Source: CAZWLD01 sp964634685 (GTDB lineage Bacteria; Bacillota_I; Bacilli_A; Acholeplasmatales; JAEDCM01). From it: a DNA stretch of 64,000 nucleotides. Of the stretch, positions 46,654 through 56,360 are shown in pieces. Position 1 is the stretch's first letter, and the number at the start of each line of letters is the position of its first letter. The notes beneath the pieces are model-generated. The model was not told where the DNA came from, searched no databases, and worked only from the letters and a program-made list of their open reading frames with translations. The translations under genes were made by a program, and so were the position numbers. Location of the stretch: the NCBI GenBank assembly GCA_964634685.1, contig CAZWLD010000009.1, positions 1 through 64,000 on the forward strand. Direction: 5' to 3'.

Positions 46654-48753
46654 CTAATTTTGATAAAACCTTTTTGCATTTACTAATAATTCATTACCGC
46701 TATCAATTCTCATATTATTCCATTGTTCAGCGCTTCCTAGATAATATATTTTATTAAGATTATTACACTCAGTAAATGCTTTTTCTTCTATTTCAATAAT
46801 ATTAGATGACATCGTAACAGTAGATAACTTGTCACAATTATAAAATGCATATTTTCCTATAGATGATACTTTAGAGGGAATAGTTATACTATCCAATTGA
46901 CTACAATTACAAAATGCATAATCTCCAATGCGAGCTAAATTATTTGATAGTATAACCTTTCTTAATTTGTCACAATCCTTAAATGCATCTGTATTTAACT
47001 CTTTAGCATCAGCAGGAATAATTATTGATTCAATGCCATGATACGTTGTGCTCCAAGCACCATTTTCATCAATTTCTCCGATTCCTATCGCGGTTTCCCT
47101 AATATGATAAGAGGCAAATCTATCTTCCCAATTCGCTTCGGCATATTTGCCATTAATCAAAGAATTTACCCTTGGAAATAAAGTTCGATAAAATGATCCA
47201 TCAGAATAATATGCACTATAATACAACTGAAAATCACAATTAAAATTCATTAAATAATTTAATTTTATACCAGCAGAATTGACTACATAATATCCTAAAA
47301 ATTCGGTATCATTCGATAATTTAATATCTTTAACCATTTTATTTTCTTCTTCAGAATTATCACTTTTTGTTTTTTCAAAATATATACTTGATACTGTATA
47401 TTCCTCATCATCTTTAGCAAATGTTATTTCAATATAGCTATACGATACTTTTGCCAATTCTTCCATAAGTTTCTCTTCTTCACCTGCTAGTTTAAGATAA
47501 GCATCATCATTTCCATTAACTAAAGCCTTTTCTTGATCTAAATTATTCTTCTTAATCTTTTTCAAGATTGATGAATACGAATTGCTATAATATTTCCACA
47601 CTGTTTCTGAAGAAAAATCCTCATATGGTGATCCTAATATTTTCTTTACTTCAGAAGATGTATATCCAGGCTCAATTTTTTCCACAACGGAAATCTTAAA
47701 TTTATTATTAAAATAAGAAATGGCAAAGCATCCAGCTGTTATAATAAAGATAGCTAAAATCGTAATCAACATACAAAAAGTTTTATGTAAAGCTATCCAA
47801 ATCACAAAAGAAGGAGTCTTTTTTTCTGTAGCCTTATCATACTGACGTTTTTCATATTTATATATTATGAGCTGCTTTTTATTATCTTTTTCACTTTTTA
47901 CACTTGTAGGCATAATTGGTTCTTGATGTGTTTCATAAAATTTATCTCTTCGGGCTTTCTCATTTTCTCTATATAGAATAATTTTATTAGCCTCATTTTT
48001 AACTAATTCCGGATATTTTTTCGCTAAGAAATGTCTAACAATGAAACTTGAAATTGATAATAAAGCAAACAATAAAGAGAAGACTATCAATAAAATCGGA
48101 CAACTACCTGCTTTAAATATGCCCATTCCTTCATCTATAGATGATATTTCACAAATAATTATTATTCCAAAAGCTAAGAAAATGGCATAAAAAATAAATG
48201 ACATATATTCTAGAAAAATAAATATAGGCTGAACATTTTTACCAAATCTTATTTCTTTATTTCTAATCTTAGTGGAAAACACCGTTATACTAGAAATCAG
48301 AGCGAAAATAATTGTTACAATTGCTACTATAACTAGTGTTATCATAGCCCATTCAATTTCAGGAATTTCGCTTAACAACCCTGAATACATTTGATAGACA
48401 TTACCAAGACTAATATTAGGCAAACCTTCACCCATTATTACCTCTGCTACAGGGGCTGCATAAAATGCAAATATTAATAAGCTAAAAATGCCAGATAAAA
48501 TAACAGGTACATATCGTAAAATTGAATATATTAATCCAATATTAAGATTTGATGTTTTATTCTCAAGATTATTTTTACTTTTCTGTGGCTTAACCTGATT
48601 ATCACCTAAAAAACAACCACATTCATTACAATACTTAACCAAATCATTTAACTTTGTTCCACAATTAGGACATATTTTTTCTTCCCATTTAGTTCCGCAT
48701 TCAGGGCAAAATTTTCCTTCAAACTCTTTACCACAATTAAAACATTTTTTCAT
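46654..48753 (-). CDS. Zinc-ribbon membrane protein with SmpA-like and BspA-like regions
   Basis: A 699-residue protein. The N-terminus holds three zinc-ribbon pairs (CFNCG...CPECG, CPNCG...CNECG). About four membrane helices follow (roughly 80-245), then a cytosolic stretch and another helix (about 325-350). A SmpA/OmlA-like segment (EKIEPGYTSSEVKKILGSP) and C-terminal LRR_5/BspA repeats (IGDYAFCNCS, IGKYAFYNCD) complete it. It thus links cytosolic zinc ribbons to an external LRR domain. ATG 48753 has GGGAG at 7 bases. It is third in the island operon. Confidence 0.75.
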   Translation of the reverse strand: MKKCFNCGKEFEGKFCPECGTKWEEKICPNCGTKLNDLVKYCNECGCFLGDNQVKPQKSKNNLENKTSNLNIGLIYSILRYVPVILSGIFSLLIFAFYAAPVAEVIMGEGLPNISLGNVYQMYSGLLSEIPEIEWAMITLVIVAIVTIIFALISSITVFSTKIRNKEIRFGKNVQPIFIFLEYMSFIFYAIFLAFGIIIICEISSIDEGMGIFKAGSCPILLIVFSLLFALLSISSFIVRHFLAKKYPELVKNEANKIILYRENEKARRDKFYETHQEPIMPTSVKSEKDNKKQLIIYKYEKRQYDKATEKKTPSFVIWIALHKTFCMLITILAIFIITAGCFAISYFNNKFKISVVEKIEPGYTSSEVKKILGSPYEDFSSETVWKYYSNSYSSILKKIKKNNLDQEKALVNGNDDAYLKLAGEEEKLMEELAKVSYSYIEITFAKDDEEYTVSSIYFEKTKSDNSEEENKMVKDIKLSNDTEFLGYYVVNSAGIKLNYLMNFNCDFQLYYSAYYSDGSFYRTLFPRVNSLINGKYAEANWEDRFASYHIRETAIGIGEIDENGAWSTTYHGIESIIIPADAKELNTDAFKDCDKLRKVILSNNLARIGDYAFCNCSQLDSITIPSKVSSIGKYAFYNCDKLSTVTMSSNIIEIEEKAFTECNNLNKIYYLGSAEQWNNMRIDSGNELLVNAKRFYQN

Positions 48754-48859
48754 ACTATCTCTCCCAATATTCAACAAAATAATTCATATAAAAACAGCAC
48801 ATCTTTAAAGTACTATTCTAAAATTATGCAAAATCAAAAACAATATTTATTTTCTTTGA

Positions 48860-49261
48860 TTAACCAACATATTCCGTTTTACGGTGAGCATATAAAACTT
48901 CAATATCCTTGATTTTACCCAAAATAATCTCAACAGTTGTCTTTTCTTGTTTGGATAATAGCATTTTTAATTCGGCTATTGCCCCCGCTATCTTTTGATC
49001 TACCTTCAAAACACCACTTTTTGGCGATACACTTACAAAATCTGCGGTATGCTTCAATTGCTTTAATTTTTCCTTAATTGCTTCGTCCGACTCTTCAGCT
49101 AAAGCAATTAACATACCAATTTCATTAGCATTCTTTTTAATTACATCATCGTCATCATTATTTATTTCTACTGTTGTTTTGTCATCCTTAAAATTTTTAG
49201 AGATAATAATCAAAACCACTACTAAAACAATAACAACGGGAATTAACCAATAATACCACAT
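48860..49261 (-). CDS. Small membrane-anchored helical protein
   Basis: This 133-residue protein has one N-terminal membrane helix (about 4-20) followed by a cytosolic, charged helical region without known motif. It begins 12 bp after the SPFH gene and is co-transcribed with it. It could be a membrane partner of the SPFH protein, matching the membrane protein next to the other SPFH gene. The family is not recognised. Confidence 0.6.
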   Translation of the reverse strand: MWYYWLIPVVIVLVVVLIIISKNFKDDKTTVEINNDDDDVIKKNANEIGMLIALAEESDEAIKEKLKQLKHTADFVSVSPKSGVLKVDQKIAGAIAELKMLLSKQEKTTVEIILGKIKDIEVLYAHRKTEYVG

Positions 49262-49273
49262 ATAATCAACCTC

Positions 49274-50377
49274 CTAGAGCTTCTTGCCACATTCAGGACA
49301 GAATTTAGCATCAAATTCTAATTCCTTTCCACATGAACAACGAATTTTATTACCAGGTAATCTTTCCCCACAGCCTACGCAAAATTTTGAACCAATTTCG
49401 TATGATCTTCCGCAATGAGGACAAAATCTTCCTTCTTTAGCCGGCACAGTATTTTGATTTTTTTCAGAAATAATCTTTAATACTTCATAATATTTCTCTT
49501 TATCAGCTAATTCTAATTGCTTTAATAAAAGCTCTCTTTGCCATTTTCTCTCATCCTCATCTTGTTCACGAGCATAGGCCTTATCTGATAATCTTTCAAG
49601 CTCATTCGCAATTTCTTGGGCTTCCTTTTTTTCCTTGATTTCAATTCGTCTTCTAAATAACTCATCCTCAATCGCTTCAGCTTCATCCTCTTGAATTCCT
49701 AAGCGTTCAACTGTAAATGAACATAATTTTAGACCAACATCATTAATCATTAGCTCATTCAAATACGGAAGAATACTATCGCCAATTGGTTTCATATACA
49801 TTTGGATATCCAAATATGAATAAACCTTTTCACGAATTACTCTTTGTAATGCATCCGCAAAATAAGACATCAACCTTACGTCGATTCTTTCCTTCAATGA
49901 ATCAATAGAATAGATTTTATCTGAACCAATGATTTCAAGATAAAACTGCTTTGGATTATCAACCTTGACCTCAAACTCTCCTCCGCCTCGAACATGAACA
50001 ACATTTTCTGTTAAAGGATCACGATAAATAACAGGGTTTTTTGTGCCCCATTCAACTTTGAATTTGACGGTCTTATTAACAAAAATTATGTCAACGTCAA
50101 CTGCATCAAGCTTTGGTCTACGGAATAATCCTCCTTTTTCAACAGTCTCGAAAATTCTATATCTTCCACCATCAAGGATATCCTGCAATTTACCATCCTT
50201 GATATATATACAAGAATGAGTTGGTGGAACAACAATCGTACATTCAGGATTTAAAATATTTCCTGAAGTCCTCCAAAAAAAGAGATCATTATCTCCTTCA
50301 AAATGAATAATTGAAGTATTTTCATCTAAAACTGATGCATCTCCTATATCCATATTAGTTACTATTTTCTTTGCCAT
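49274..50377 (-). CDS. SPFH (band 7)-like protein with C-terminal zinc ribbons
   Basis: This 367-residue protein has an SPFH/virion-core-like domain (about 25-235), a charged coiled coil (about 235-300) and two C-terminal zinc ribbons (CPHCG...CVGCG, CSCGK...CPECG). It lacks the N-terminal ribbons of the paralog at 6769-8499. It is first in the island operon, read from a near-perfect sigma-A promoter, and divergent from an Xre-type regulator. A ring-forming scaffold or sensor role is inferred. Confidence 0.8.
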   Translation of the reverse strand: MAKKIVTNMDIGDASVLDENTSIIHFEGDNDLFFWRTSGNILNPECTIVVPPTHSCIYIKDGKLQDILDGGRYRIFETVEKGGLFRRPKLDAVDVDIIFVNKTVKFKVEWGTKNPVIYRDPLTENVVHVRGGGEFEVKVDNPKQFYLEIIGSDKIYSIDSLKERIDVRLMSYFADALQRVIREKVYSYLDIQMYMKPIGDSILPYLNELMINDVGLKLCSFTVERLGIQEDEAEAIEDELFRRRIEIKEKKEAQEIANELERLSDKAYAREQDEDERKWQRELLLKQLELADKEKYYEVLKIISEKNQNTVPAKEGRFCPHCGRSYEIGSKFCVGCGERLPGNKIRCSCGKELEFDAKFCPECGKKL

Positions 50378-50401
50378 AATATTCCTCCTCTTTCCAACTT
50401 T

Positions 50402-50430
50402 AGTATACTTCTTTTGTCATTTTTTGTCAA
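50402..50430 (-). promoter_or_regulatory. Promoter of the island SPFH operon
   Basis: Minus strand: -35 TTGACA (50425-50430), exactly 17-bp spacer, -10 TATACT (50402-50407). The spacer and -35 include two TGACAAAA direct repeats. The start codon is 25 bases downstream of the -10. Confidence 0.8.
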
Positions 50431-50437
50431 TTATTAC

Positions 50438-50453
50438 TTATCATTGCTGATAA
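50438..50453. promoter_or_regulatory. Palindromic operator-like site TTATCA-TTGC-TGATAA
   Basis: A perfect 6+6 inverted repeat sits between the divergent SPFH and xre genes, just upstream of the SPFH -35 and touching a -10-like TATAAT (50455-50460) on the xre side. It is well placed for binding by the neighbouring Xre-type protein. Confidence 0.5.
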
Positions 50454-50498
50454 TTATAATTCTTCATTAATATAGTAAAATAACAATAGGTGAAAAAT

Positions 50499-50795
50499 AT
50501 GGTTATTGAAATTAGTGAAAGAATAAAGGAATTAAGAGAAGCGAAAAGCATGTCTCAAACAGCATTAGCTAAGGAATTGAATATATCTCGAACTGCAGTT
50601 AATGCCTGGGAAATGGGAATTTCACTGCCATCAATGGAAAAATTAATTGAATTATCGAAAATATTTAATGTGAGTGCTGATTATTTATTAGGCATTGAAA
50701 ATAAAGTTACAATAAAGCTAGATAGCCTTTCAGATGAACAAATAAATGTTATATTAGATTTAGTAAACATATTATCAAAATCAAATAATCAATAA
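50499..50795 (+). CDS. Xre/Cro-type transcriptional regulator
   Basis: This 98-residue protein has a HTH_3 domain (ERIKELREAKSMSQTALAKELNISRTAVNAWEMG) and a short C-terminal helical tail. The ATG at 50499 has an AGGTG site at 7 bases; the open frame reaches a GTG at 50490 within that site. It lies divergent from the SPFH operon with a palindrome between, so it probably controls that operon and itself. It is the rightmost gene of the repeat-flanked island. Confidence 0.85.
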   Translation: MVIEISERIKELREAKSMSQTALAKELNISRTAVNAWEMGISLPSMEKLIELSKIFNVSADYLLGIENKVTIKLDSLSDEQINVILDLVNILSKSNNQ

Positions 50796-50817
50796 AATTA
50801 TCTATTATATTTCCTAA

Positions 50818-50849
50818 AAAAAAGAAACACTCGAAATGTTTCTTTTTTT
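50818..50849 (+). terminator. Terminator of the xre gene
   Basis: AAAGAAACA/TGTTTCTTT stem with a 7-base loop and a T run, 25 bases after the stop codon. Confidence 0.75.
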
Positions 50850-50869
50850 CTTTAATAATATTTATTAAT

Positions 50870-50901
50870 AAAAAAAATACCTAGAAAAAATCTAGGTATT
50901 G
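50870..50901 (-). terminator. Terminator of pyk
   Basis: Stem AATACCTAGA/TCTAGGTATT followed by eight T on the minus strand, just after the pyk stop. Confidence 0.85.
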
Positions 50902-50943
50902 ATTGGAAATATTAAAGAGTAACGACTTTCATTTCGTTTTCAG
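50870..50943 (-). repeat. 74-bp direct repeat, right copy (intact pyk 3' end + terminator)
   Basis: Same 74 bases as 40047-40120. Here they are the genuine end of the pyk gene and its terminator. Confidence 0.9.
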
Positions 50944-52294
50944 TAACAACTAAAACGAAATCTCCTTCAGATACTTCAATATTTGCTTTTACATAATCGA
51001 TTGCAGCATTTAAATCAAAATCAAATGCATATACACCGAAGTTTAATGCAAGTCCACGAGCCTCACGACGGTTAGGAACGCAAGCTACGATTGGGCAGCA
51101 AGGACGGAATCTTGAACATGCAGATGCTAATTTAGCTTCACCAACAGTGATGATAGCAGATGCTCCAAATTCTAATGCTGATTTAGCAGCACTCATACCT
51201 AACATAGTAGGGAAATCTAATTCATAAACACCATCTAAAGCACGATCGAACATTAAATCAAAATCAATTTCATCGCCCATACGGTCATCAATCTTAGCCA
51301 TATAGCGAACTGATTGAATTGGATAATCTCCACCAGCAGATTCTCCTGATAACATTGTTGAATCAGCTCCATCTAATACAGCATTAGCAACGTCGTTAAC
51401 CTCGGCACGAGTAGGACGTGGATTTGATTGCATAGATTCAAGCATTTGTGTTGCAACAACAACGATCTTTCCTTGAGATTGACATTTAGAAACTAATTCC
51501 TTTTGAACAACTGGTACTTCCCAAGCAGGAATTTCAACACCCATATCTCCACGAGCAACCATAATACCATCAGCGATTTCAATGATTTCATCAAGATTAT
51601 CAACACCCTCTTGGTTTTCGATTTTAGCGATAATCTTAATATGATCATTTCCTTTAGCAGCTAAGATATCACGAATCTCTTGAACATCGCTAGCACGACG
51701 AACAAATGAAGCACTGATGAAATCTAAGTCTTGATCACAAGCAAATTCCATATCAGCCTTATCCTTAGCTGAAATAAATGGCATATTTAATTTAACGTTT
51801 GGAACATTGATTCCACGTTTATCTTTAATTTTATGAGTATTTTCAGCAACACAAACTAATTCACGATTAGCTTCATCCTTTTCAACGATAGTTAATTCAA
51901 GATATCCATCATCTACTAAGATTGTTCCGCCTACTTCAACATCATCATATAATCCTGGGTATGTTACAGAGAATTTTTCTGCAGTTCCTAAAACTTCCTT
52001 CATTGCAATACGAACAGTTGAACCCTTCTCGACAGTAACCTTCTTTTCTCCCTCTTTGTATTGGAATAAATGAGTACGAATTTCAGGTCCCTTAGTGTCT
52101 AAGCATAATGCTACGTTAGTTCCTAATTCTTCATTTAATTCACGGCAGTTTTTGATACGGAATCCGTGTTCCTCATAATCTCCATGAGAGAAGTTCATAC
52201 GTACAACGTTCATACCAGTTTTGATAAGCTCACGCATAACGTCTTTTTGTTCAGATGCTGGTCCGATTGTACAAATCATCTTTGTCTTTTTCAT
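50912..52294 (-). CDS. pyk: Pyruvate kinase
   Basis: It makes pyruvate and ATP from phosphoenolpyruvate and ADP. Motifs present: TKMICTIGPAS, MNFSHGDYEEH, the active-site segment IAKIENQEGVDN, GDMGVEIP, and TRAEVNDVANAVLDG. At 460 residues it lacks the extra C-terminal PEP-utiliser domain found in some Bacillus enzymes. It follows pfkA by 20 bp. Its last codons and terminator are duplicated 10.8 kb away. Confidence 0.96.
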   Translation of the reverse strand: MKKTKMICTIGPASEQKDVMRELIKTGMNVVRMNFSHGDYEEHGFRIKNCRELNEELGTNVALCLDTKGPEIRTHLFQYKEGEKKVTVEKGSTVRIAMKEVLGTAEKFSVTYPGLYDDVEVGGTILVDDGYLELTIVEKDEANRELVCVAENTHKIKDKRGINVPNVKLNMPFISAKDKADMEFACDQDLDFISASFVRRASDVQEIRDILAAKGNDHIKIIAKIENQEGVDNLDEIIEIADGIMVARGDMGVEIPAWEVPVVQKELVSKCQSQGKIVVVATQMLESMQSNPRPTRAEVNDVANAVLDGADSTMLSGESAGGDYPIQSVRYMAKIDDRMGDEIDFDLMFDRALDGVYELDFPTMLGMSAAKSALEFGASAIITVGEAKLASACSRFRPCCPIVACVPNRREARGLALNFGVYAFDFDLNAAIDYVKANIEVSEGDFVLVVTENEMKVVTL

Positions 52295-52314
52295 TACATT
52301 TTTCTCCTTGTATA

Positions 52315-53265
52315 TTATTTAGATATTTTTGCAAACACATCGAATAATTCACTCTTTGGACGCTTCATTTCTAAAGCTTCATTGATATCGATGTGATTTG
52401 CCTTGTTATTTTTAAGGCCAACGCATTGACCTTTATAACCTTCAACTAAGCATGTGACCGCATAGCTTCCTAATAAGCTTGCAAGAACACGGTCCTTTGC
52501 CGATGGACTGCCTCCTCTTTGCACATGTCCTAAGATTGTCGCACGAGAATTATATCCAGTATTAGCTTCAATTGTGCGGGCTAATTCATGAACATCTGTT
52601 ATTTTCTCCGTTACTAAAACAATGGCATGACGCTTACCACGGTTATAGCATTCACGAAGATCACTGATAAGCTCTTCTTCATTATACTCCTCGGGACTTG
52701 TAATAACAATCTCGGCACCGCCACAAATTCCGGCAAATATAGCTAAATCACCACAATGACGTCCCATAACCTCAAGGATACTACAGCGGCGATGAGAGCC
52801 AGCGGTATCTCTTAATTTATCAACGGCATCATTGATGGTATTTAAAGCGGTATCGAAACCGATTGTATATTCGGTTGACGCAATATCATTGTCGATTGTT
52901 CCCGGTAAACAAATGACATTGTATCCCATATTCCATAAATCACGAGCTCCACGATAGGAACCATCACCACCAATAACCACTAAAGCATCAATTCCTCTTT
53001 TGCGTAGATTATCGATAGCCTTTTGGCGAACACTTTCCTCTTTAAATTCCGGAAGACGAGCCGTACCTAAAAGGGTACCTCCACGATTGATGGTATCACT
53101 AAAGCGATCTAGTCGTTCCATTCGGTCCTCAACTAATCCTTTATAACCATCATAAATTCCATACGTTTCAATTCCATAATACAACGCTGTACGAACAACT
53201 GCTCGAATACAGGCGTTCATTCCTGGGGCGTCGCCACCAGAAGTCAAAATACCAATTCTTTTCAT
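52315..53265 (-). CDS. pfkA: ATP-dependent 6-phosphofructokinase
   Basis: It makes fructose 1,6-bisphosphate in glycolysis. Motifs present: [27 protein letters not shown] with the catalytic Asp, MGRHCGDLA, and [14 protein letters not shown]. The length of 316 residues is typical of bacterial PfkA. The ATG overlaps the dnaE stop by one base, and the ribosome site AAAGGAG is in the dnaE 3' end, so translation is coupled. Confidence 0.97.
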   Translation of the reverse strand: MKRIGILTSGGDAPGMNACIRAVVRTALYYGIETYGIYDGYKGLVEDRMERLDRFSDTINRGGTLLGTARLPEFKEESVRQKAIDNLRKRGIDALVVIGGDGSYRGARDLWNMGYNVICLPGTIDNDIASTEYTIGFDTALNTINDAVDKLRDTAGSHRRCSILEVMGRHCGDLAIFAGICGGAEIVITSPEEYNEEELISDLRECYNRGKRHAIVLVTEKITDVHELARTIEANTGYNSRATILGHVQRGGSPSAKDRVLASLLGSYAVTCLVEGYKGQCVGLKNNKANHIDINEALEMKRPKSELFDVFAKISK

Positions 53266-56264
53266 TAGTTACACTCCTTTTGCTCGAGCCTGAGCAATTC
53301 TAATTGAATTATATTATTACGTAATACAACCTTAGTATTCATAATATAGACTTGGTTTAATTTAATTTCACGCATTTTTGCATAATTGCTCGGGAAGATA
53401 AAACCCTCTATATCTATTATACCATTACTTGCCAAGAAAAAAGCCATCTTTTCATTATTTTTTGTTTTAATTTCCTTTATTTTCGATATAAAACCGATAA
53501 CATTTTTTGTTGTCCCAACCATATCCTCATTTATTTCGGATATTTGGGTTAATTTTTGTTCTCTTATAATTTTATTATAAGGCATAAGCGGACTCATTGT
53601 CAAATTAAAACCTAAAGCTTCCCTTTCCATTTTAATCAATTCATCAAGTGAATATTCACTGTTTATATCCTTCATTTCGTCTAAAATAAAGGTGTTAAAG
53701 GATGAATTTTCACTCATTTGCTCAAGCAATGCCTTTTTCGTTATATGGAAGCTATCAAAGGCACCCGCTTTAATCAAGGCCTCTAAGGATCGTAAAGGGA
53801 TTTTATTCTTAATCTCTTTATAGCTTAAATAATGCTCGCGCCTTGCCTCAATAATTGCTTTACAAACCTCAGTTCCAACATTTTTGATACCTAACAAAGC
53901 ATATCTAATACTATTATCCTCAATTTGAAAGGTCATATTACTTTTATTAATATCAGGTCCTAGTACTTTTATTCCAAAGCCCCTAGCCTCATTGAGATAC
54001 TGTCTTGTCTTCTTTTCATCACCGATGATGCTGTTTAATAATTCAGTTAGAAAAAACAATGGATAATTGGCCTTTAAATAAGCCGTTTGATATGCTACTA
54101 TTCCGTAGGCAACACTATGACTCTTATTAAATCCATAATTTGCAAACTTGACAATAATATCATAAATCATATTACTTTCCTCTTTAGTATGCCCCATCAT
54201 AACTGATTTTTCCACAAAGCGCTTGCGTTCACTTTCTAAAACATCAAGCTTCTTTTTACTTACAGCTCGTCTTAAAATATCCGCCTCACCCAAAGAATAG
54301 CCCGCAAAAACATTGGCGATTTTCATTATTTGTTCTTGATAGACAATAATACCATAGGTATCCTTAAGGATAGGCTCTAAGGATTCATGATAATATTGAA
54401 ATTTTTTCCCATTCTTTCTTTCAATATATTCATCTATATTTTCCATTGGTCCGGGACGATACAAAGCCAAAACGTCGACAATATCGTTGATATTACTTGG
54501 CTTTAGCTTGCGTAAAACATTACGCATTCCTTCGGATTCTAATTGGAATAAGCCAGTTGTTTGGCCCTTTTCAAGATATTGATATGTTTTCTTATCATCT
54601 AATGGTATTTTCCTAATATCAAGGCAGGTATTTAAATGCTTTTTGATATTTAAAACAACATCATCAATCATAGTCAGATTTTTCAAGCCTAAAAAATCGA
54701 TTTTTAAAAGACCGAGCTTTTCTAAATCACTTGCCTCATACTGCGATTGAATACCACCCTCACCATCCTTTAAAACGGGGATAATATCCGTTAAGGGAAG
54801 GCTACTCAAAATAATACCAGCCGCATGAGTTCCGGTGTGACGCGGTAATCCTGATAAAGCATTAGCAATTGTGATAAGCTCATCGACCTCCGGGTTTTGC
54901 GTCATTTTCAAAAGGTCATCATTATAATCATCTAAATCCTCACGATACCCGACATATTTTAAAACATTTTCAAGGCGATTATTATCCATTCCCATCGCCT
55001 TCGCAACATCACGAATCGCTCCTCTCGCCCGGTAACAATCAAAGGTTACGATATGAGAAACATGGTCACTTCCATACTTGTTAATGACATAATCAATAAC
55101 CTCCTTTCGGCGGTTATTCGGAAAATCCATATCGATATCGGGCATACTGATGCGCTCAGGATTCAAGAAACGCTCAAACAATAAATCATATTCTAAAGGA
55201 TCAATGTCCGTTATGCCTAAAGAATAGGCCACAAGCGAGGAGGCAGCACTACCTCTTCCCGGTCCAACATAGATTTGATTTTTTTTCGCATATTTAACAA
55301 AATCCCAAACGATTAAAAAATAATCGTCATATCCCATTTTGCCAATTATATTTAATTCATATTCGATACGATCCAAATAAGGTTTTTTAGATTTTGAATA
55401 ATTCTTCAACCTTTTTCCTAATCCCATCATACACAATTCATGAAGATATTCATGACTAGATAAATCGCAATTTGAAGGAAAAACCGGCAAGGTCACTTGC
55501 GCCTTTTCAATTGTCACATCAATATTTGCGATTAGATTTTCTAAATTGATAAAAGCTAGGCCATAATTAGAAAATTCAATCATCAATTCCTCTTGATTTT
55601 TAAAGTGATAGGTTCCAGATAAAGTAGGAACATCCTTGACTAATATTCCTGATTCGACAGCTCGTAAATAATAATAGTAAATCGAATCCGTTTCATCTAA
55701 ATATAAGGTTTGCGATAGAGGCAAATCGAAAATTGAAGCCTTATTGGCCAATTCAATTAATTCACTACCTATTTCATCAAAATTGATAATTTGGGGCTCA
55801 AGTCCAACATAAAAATCTTCAAACAATTCTTTATACAAAAGTATTTGATTATAGGCATCAATACGATTGCCTCTTTGAATGAGCATATTAATATCATTAA
55901 AGCTTCCGGACACGGCAAATATTCCTTCACGGTATTTTTTTAAATCATCTAAGCTTATTGATTCATTAAGCTCAATAATCGAACTAATTTTTAAAAGATT
56001 ACGATATCCAATGTTATTTTTACAATATAATAGAATCTTTGTCACAACCGAAAATTTTGATTCAATTACGGCCTCAAGGCCAATAATCGGTTTAATATTA
56101 TTTTCCTTGCAAAGCTCATAAAATTTATAAACTCCATGCATATTAGGATCGGTTATACTCAAAGCTTGATAGCCATATTCCTTGGCCTTTTTAATTAAAT
56201 CTGGAAGCTTAATGGTGTTATTAAGCATCGAATATTCAGTTTTTGTATATAATGCTTGAATCAT
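53265..56264 (-). CDS. dnaE: DNA polymerase III alpha subunit, DnaE type
   Basis: The replicative polymerase of the DnaE3-like class in Bacillota initiates and extends primers. An N-terminal PHP domain, the palm with [20 protein letters not shown], the HTGTHAAGI region, helix-hairpin-helix motifs and a C-terminal OB-like domain are present. The PHP metal motifs are altered ([17 protein letters not shown] lack the usual His), so it is probably not a nuclease. At 999 residues it is a compact form. It leads the dnaE-pfkA-pyk operon, an order conserved in Bacilli. Confidence 0.95.
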   Translation of the reverse strand: MIQALYTKTEYSMLNNTIKLPDLIKKAKEYGYQALSITDPNMHGVYKFYELCKENNIKPIIGLEAVIESKFSVVTKILLYCKNNIGYRNLLKISSIIELNESISLDDLKKYREGIFAVSGSFNDINMLIQRGNRIDAYNQILLYKELFEDFYVGLEPQIINFDEIGSELIELANKASIFDLPLSQTLYLDETDSIYYYYLRAVESGILVKDVPTLSGTYHFKNQEELMIEFSNYGLAFINLENLIANIDVTIEKAQVTLPVFPSNCDLSSHEYLHELCMMGLGKRLKNYSKSKKPYLDRIEYELNIIGKMGYDDYFLIVWDFVKYAKKNQIYVGPGRGSAASSLVAYSLGITDIDPLEYDLLFERFLNPERISMPDIDMDFPNNRRKEVIDYVINKYGSDHVSHIVTFDCYRARGAIRDVAKAMGMDNNRLENVLKYVGYREDLDDYNDDLLKMTQNPEVDELITIANALSGLPRHTGTHAAGIILSSLPLTDIIPVLKDGEGGIQSQYEASDLEKLGLLKIDFLGLKNLTMIDDVVLNIKKHLNTCLDIRKIPLDDKKTYQYLEKGQTTGLFQLESEGMRNVLRKLKPSNINDIVDVLALYRPGPMENIDEYIERKNGKKFQYYHESLEPILKDTYGIIVYQEQIMKIANVFAGYSLGEADILRRAVSKKKLDVLESERKRFVEKSVMMGHTKEESNMIYDIIVKFANYGFNKSHSVAYGIVAYQTAYLKANYPLFFLTELLNSIIGDEKKTRQYLNEARGFGIKVLGPDINKSNMTFQIEDNSIRYALLGIKNVGTEVCKAIIEARREHYLSYKEIKNKIPLRSLEALIKAGAFDSFHITKKALLEQMSENSSFNTFILDEMKDINSEYSLDELIKMEREALGFNLTMSPLMPYNKIIREQKLTQISEINEDMVGTTKNVIGFISKIKEIKTKNNEKMAFFLASNGIIDIEGFIFPSNYAKMREIKLNQVYIMNTKVVLRNNIIQLELLRLEQKECN

Positions 56265-56283
56265 CTAATCAGCCTCCAAATCT

Positions 56284-56289
56284 ATTATA
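56284..56289 (-). promoter_or_regulatory. Possible -10 of the dnaE-pfkA-pyk operon
   Basis: Minus strand TATAAT, 20 bases before the ATG. The best -35 candidate (TTGCGT) is at 19 bp, so the assignment is tentative. Confidence 0.35.
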
Positions 56290-56317
56290 CTATATTAGCA
56301 TTTAATTGACGCAAAAA

Positions 56318-56350
56318 AATGAAAAACTGCCGGCAATTTATACCAGCAGT
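56318..56350 (-). terminator. Terminator of the fused ABC/FtsX gene
   Basis: ACTGCTGG/CCGGCAGT stem with one G-U pair and a T run on the minus strand, directly after the gene. Confidence 0.75.
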
Positions 56351-56360
56351 GTACTTATAA

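Noticed and set aside
40121..50869. Calling the island an active integrative element
   Set aside because: The flanking repeats are convincing, but no integrase, relaxase or transposase is found between them, so mobility is not claimed.
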